A DNA stretch of 64,000 nt from Lachnospiraceae bacterium. GTDB taxonomy: Bacteria; Bacillota; Clostridia; Lachnospirales; Lachnospiraceae. A model generated the notes under the pieces. It saw only the letters and a list, made by a program, of their open reading frames with translations. It was not told where the DNA came from and searched no databases. A program made the position numbers and the translations under genes. Numbering within the stretch: position 1 is the first letter of the stretch; every line of letters begins with the position of its first letter. This document shows positions 62,337-64,000 of the stretch, piece after piece. The DNA is taken from NCBI GenBank assembly GCA_029062895.1, contig JAIDPF010000071.1:27543-91542 (forward strand), given 5' to 3'.

Positions 62337-63231
62337 TGCAAAAACAGGAAGCGCAGCAAAAATCAAAATGGAAAGTTTTGATGATTTATTCGGTGGAAAT
62401 GCCACACAGGAAAATGGTGTAGAGCAGATTATCAATGCGCCGCTTGCGGAGCTTCATACATTCAAAGACCACCCTTTCCGGGTGGAGGACGATGAGAAGA
62501 TGGAGGAAACAACAGAGAGTATCCGTCAGCATGGTGTGCTGGTTCCGGGCATTGCAAGACCGAGGGCGGGCGGCGGCTATGAAATCATAGCCGGACACCG
62601 CCGGAAACGTGGTTCAGAGCTTGCCGGAAAGACGGAGATGCCTGTGATTGTCCGTAATTACACTGATGATGAAGCAACAATTATCATGGTGGATTCCAAC
62701 ATTCAGAGGGAGGACATCTTACCAAGCGAAAAGGCGAGAGCCTATAAGATGAAGTATGAAGCCATGAAGCATCAGGGGAAAAAGTCAGGCAGGAACACCC
62801 TTGATGAAGTCGGGGAAGCTGCCGGGGAAAATGCGAAAAAGGTTCAGCGTTATATTTGGCTGTCAAGGCTTTCTGATGAACTTCTTGAAATGGTGGACAC
62901 AAAGAAATTAGGTTTTTCACAGGGCGTGGATATATCTTTTCTGACGGAGGAAGCGCAGCAGTGGGTGTGGGCAGTCATAGAAGAAAAAAACTGCAATATC
63001 AGCATGGCACAGTCGGTAAAAATCAAAGAATATGGAAAGTCCGGGGAGCTTACCTTTGCAATGGTGGACATGATACTGGCAGAGGAAAAGCCGAAGGAAC
63101 GGAAGGTAACATTAAAAGCGGATAAAATCAGCAGATATTTTGCGGAGGATTGCAGCAGTGAGGAAATAGAGGACATCATCATTCGGCTGCTGGACGAGTG
63201 GAGCGCCACAAATGGCAGGAAAAATCAATAG
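62326..63231 (+). CDS. parB: ParB/Spo0J-like partition protein
   Basis: About 301 residues. The N-terminal ParB nuclease-fold domain has PLAELHTFKDHPFRVEDDEKMEETTESIRQHGVLVP and GGYEIIAGHRRKRGSELAG, the CTP-binding and partner motifs. A helix-turn-helix middle follows (DILPSEKARAYKMKYEAMKHQGK...). The C-terminus is acidic. It binds parS-like sites and works with ParA; no clear parS site was found. The start is ATG 62326, nine bases after AGGAGG; TTG 62320 also lies in frame. Confidence 0.92.
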   Translation: MGSNAKTGSAAKIKMESFDDLFGGNATQENGVEQIINAPLAELHTFKDHPFRVEDDEKMEETTESIRQHGVLVPGIARPRAGGGYEIIAGHRRKRGSELAGKTEMPVIVRNYTDDEATIIMVDSNIQREDILPSEKARAYKMKYEAMKHQGKKSGRNTLDEVGEAAGENAKKVQRYIWLSRLSDELLEMVDTKKLGFSQGVDISFLTEEAQQWVWAVIEEKNCNISMAQSVKIKEYGKSGELTFAMVDMILAEEKPKERKVTLKADKISRYFAEDCSSEEIEDIIIRLLDEWSATNGRKNQ

Positions 63232-63248
63232 AGGGGAGGTGCATCGGC

Positions 63249-64000
63249 ATGGATGGCACGATAAAATTCGATTATTATTATGGCATCGAAGCGGAACAGT
63301 TTTCTTTTTACAGAGTGCCGAGGCTGCTGATAAAAGATGCAAGGTTTAAAGAGTTATCCAGCGATGCGAAACTCCTTTATGGTCTGATGCTTGACAGGCT
63401 GGCATTGTCAATCAAGAATGGCTGGCTTGATGAAGAAAACAGGGTGTATATCCACTATACGATGGACAGCATAATGGAGGATTTGGGCTGTGCGAAAGAA
63501 AAATGTGCAAAAGTGATTGCAGAGCTTGACAGCAAAAAAGGCATTGGTCTGATCGAGAAGAAAAGGCAGGGGTTGGGAAAGCCGGACATCATTTATGTGA
63601 AGAACTTTGCCACCCTTGATACAGGAAAAGAGCCGGGCAGAGAGCCGGGAAACCCTGATAATGCTGACAGTTCCGCAGAAGTTCGGAAACCGAACTTCAA
63701 GAGGTTCGATAATCAAACTTCCAGAAGTTCGGAAATCGAACTTCAAGAGGTTCGGAAACCGAACTTGCAGGAGTTCGAAAACCAAACTTCAAGAGGTTCG
63801 GAAACCGAACTTGCAGAAGTTCGAGAACCGAACGCTAATTATAACAATACTAATTATACTGATCTGAGTTATACCAATCATATCAATCAATCTGATATGG
63901 AAGCAGAAAAAGCAGAACAGGGAAAGCCGGATAATGATATGATTGATGTGATGGGTGATGCTAACACCTACATGGAAATCATTAAAGAAAATATCGAGTA
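63249..64000 (+). CDS. repA: RepA-type replication initiator, cut by the right edge
   Basis: The open frame starts at ATG 63249, eight bases after GGGGAGGT, and runs to the window end, giving 250 residues. The first 125 residues form the RepA_N winged-helix domain (YYYGIEAEQFSFYRVPRLLIKDARFKELSSDAKLLYGLML, then WLDEENRVYIHYTMDSIMEDLGCAKEK). A low-complexity linker follows, encoded by the iterons (two 23-residue protein repeats beginning EVRKPN) and then an Asn/Thr/Tyr-rich stretch. The C-terminal domain lies outside the window. It is expected to start replication of the element. Confidence 0.9.
   Translation, partial: MDGTIKFDYYYGIEAEQFSFYRVPRLLIKDARFKELSSDAKLLYGLMLDRLALSIKNGWLDEENRVYIHYTMDSIMEDLGCAKEKCAKVIAELDSKKGIGLIEKKRQGLGKPDIIYVKNFATLDTGKEPGREPGNPDNADSSAEVRKPNFKRFDNQTSRSSEIELQEVRKPNLQEFENQTSRGSETELAEVREPNANYNNTNYTDLSYTNHINQSDMEAEKAEQGKPDNDMIDVMGDANTYMEIIKENIE
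63681..63833 (+). repeat. Seven iteron-like repeats inside repA, exact 23-bp period
   Basis: The 15-base palindromic core GTTCGGAAACCGAAC starts at 63681, 63750 and 63796 in perfect form; variants start at 63704, 63727, 63773 and 63819. The starts are all exactly 23 bases apart, about two helix turns, so proteins would bind the same face. In RepA_N plasmids such as pAD1 the origin lies within the rep gene, so this is a likely RepA binding site and origin. Confidence 0.85.
63834..63900 (+). other. A+T-rich tract next to the iterons, candidate unwinding element
   Basis: Directly after the last iteron the sequence becomes A/T-rich with repeated AATTATA and TTATAC words, while still coding for an Asn/Tyr/Thr-rich linker of RepA. 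Iterons followed by such a tract are typical of replication origins. Confidence 0.5.

Noticed and set aside
63681..63833. Regular repeats in repA as a CRISPR array
   Set aside because: The period is only 23 bases with 8-base gaps that are also similar, and the region is an open coding frame. There are no unique spacers and no cas genes.

Overview
The window looks like chromosomal DNA of a low-to-mid GC Firmicute, most probably a gut Lachnospiraceae (Clostridia). I infer this from the housekeeping gene set, a SAM-I riboswitch before metK, a SleB-type cell wall hydrolase, a DUF6145-like gene next to birA, and a DUF6075/DUF3970/ParA/ParB/RepA block typical of Firmicute integrative elements. I ran no database search; all family names come from motif recognition.

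Region 1 (1 to about 39.2 kb) is a very large surface-glycan cluster, almost all on the + strand. It holds an initiating polyprenyl-phosphate sugar transferase (25942), an ABC-type lipid-glycan flippase (3915), a Wzy-like polymerase candidate (8787) and about 17 glycosyltransferases. These are ten GT2-type, two GT4, two GT11 fucosyltransferase-like, one GT10 fucosyltransferase-like and two WecG/TagA (GT26)-type enzymes, plus one unassigned candidate. Nucleotide-sugar genes include a FdtA-like ketoisomerase, UDP-glucuronate decarboxylase (UDP-xylose), and gmd plus an RMD-like reductase (predicted GDP-D-rhamnose). A compact acyl-modification block runs from 13.3 to 20.6 kb: MBOAT acyltransferase, SGNH-like partner, FkbH-like HAD protein, acyl carrier protein, MaoC hydratase and SDR. 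Together they could make an acyl group and place it on the glycan. One gene (32808) encodes an unusual WecG-like/VanZ/WecG triple fusion. An AraC-type regulator and a convergent GT2 gene close the region.

Region 2 (39.4 to 60.7 kb) is core chromosome: M23 peptidase, murA, SAM riboswitch and metK, dnaE, pfkA, an rRNA/tRNA methyltransferase, proC, SleB-like hydrolase, NfeD plus SPFH protein, argF, birA, a DUF6145-like gene, coaX, dusB, greA and lysS. Most intergenic gaps have recognisable promoters or terminators.

Region 3 (60.7 kb to the right edge) begins just after lysS and appears to be the left end of an integrative/conjugative or plasmid-like element: DUF6075, DUF3970, ParA, ParB and a RepA-type initiator cut by the window edge. 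The repA gene carries seven iteron-like repeats at an exact 23-bp period, followed by an A+T-rich stretch: a candidate replication origin inside the coding sequence.

Two repeat families cross regions 1 and 2. One is a hairpin-rich leader ending in a short cassette (consensus CAGGTTACGGAAAGGCATGG), found before unrelated genes. The other is a pair of adjacent palindromic elements (about 0.3 to 0.4 kb together) found before the UDP-xylose gene and before argF, with decayed pieces elsewhere. No rRNA, tRNA, CRISPR array or intact transposase gene was seen.
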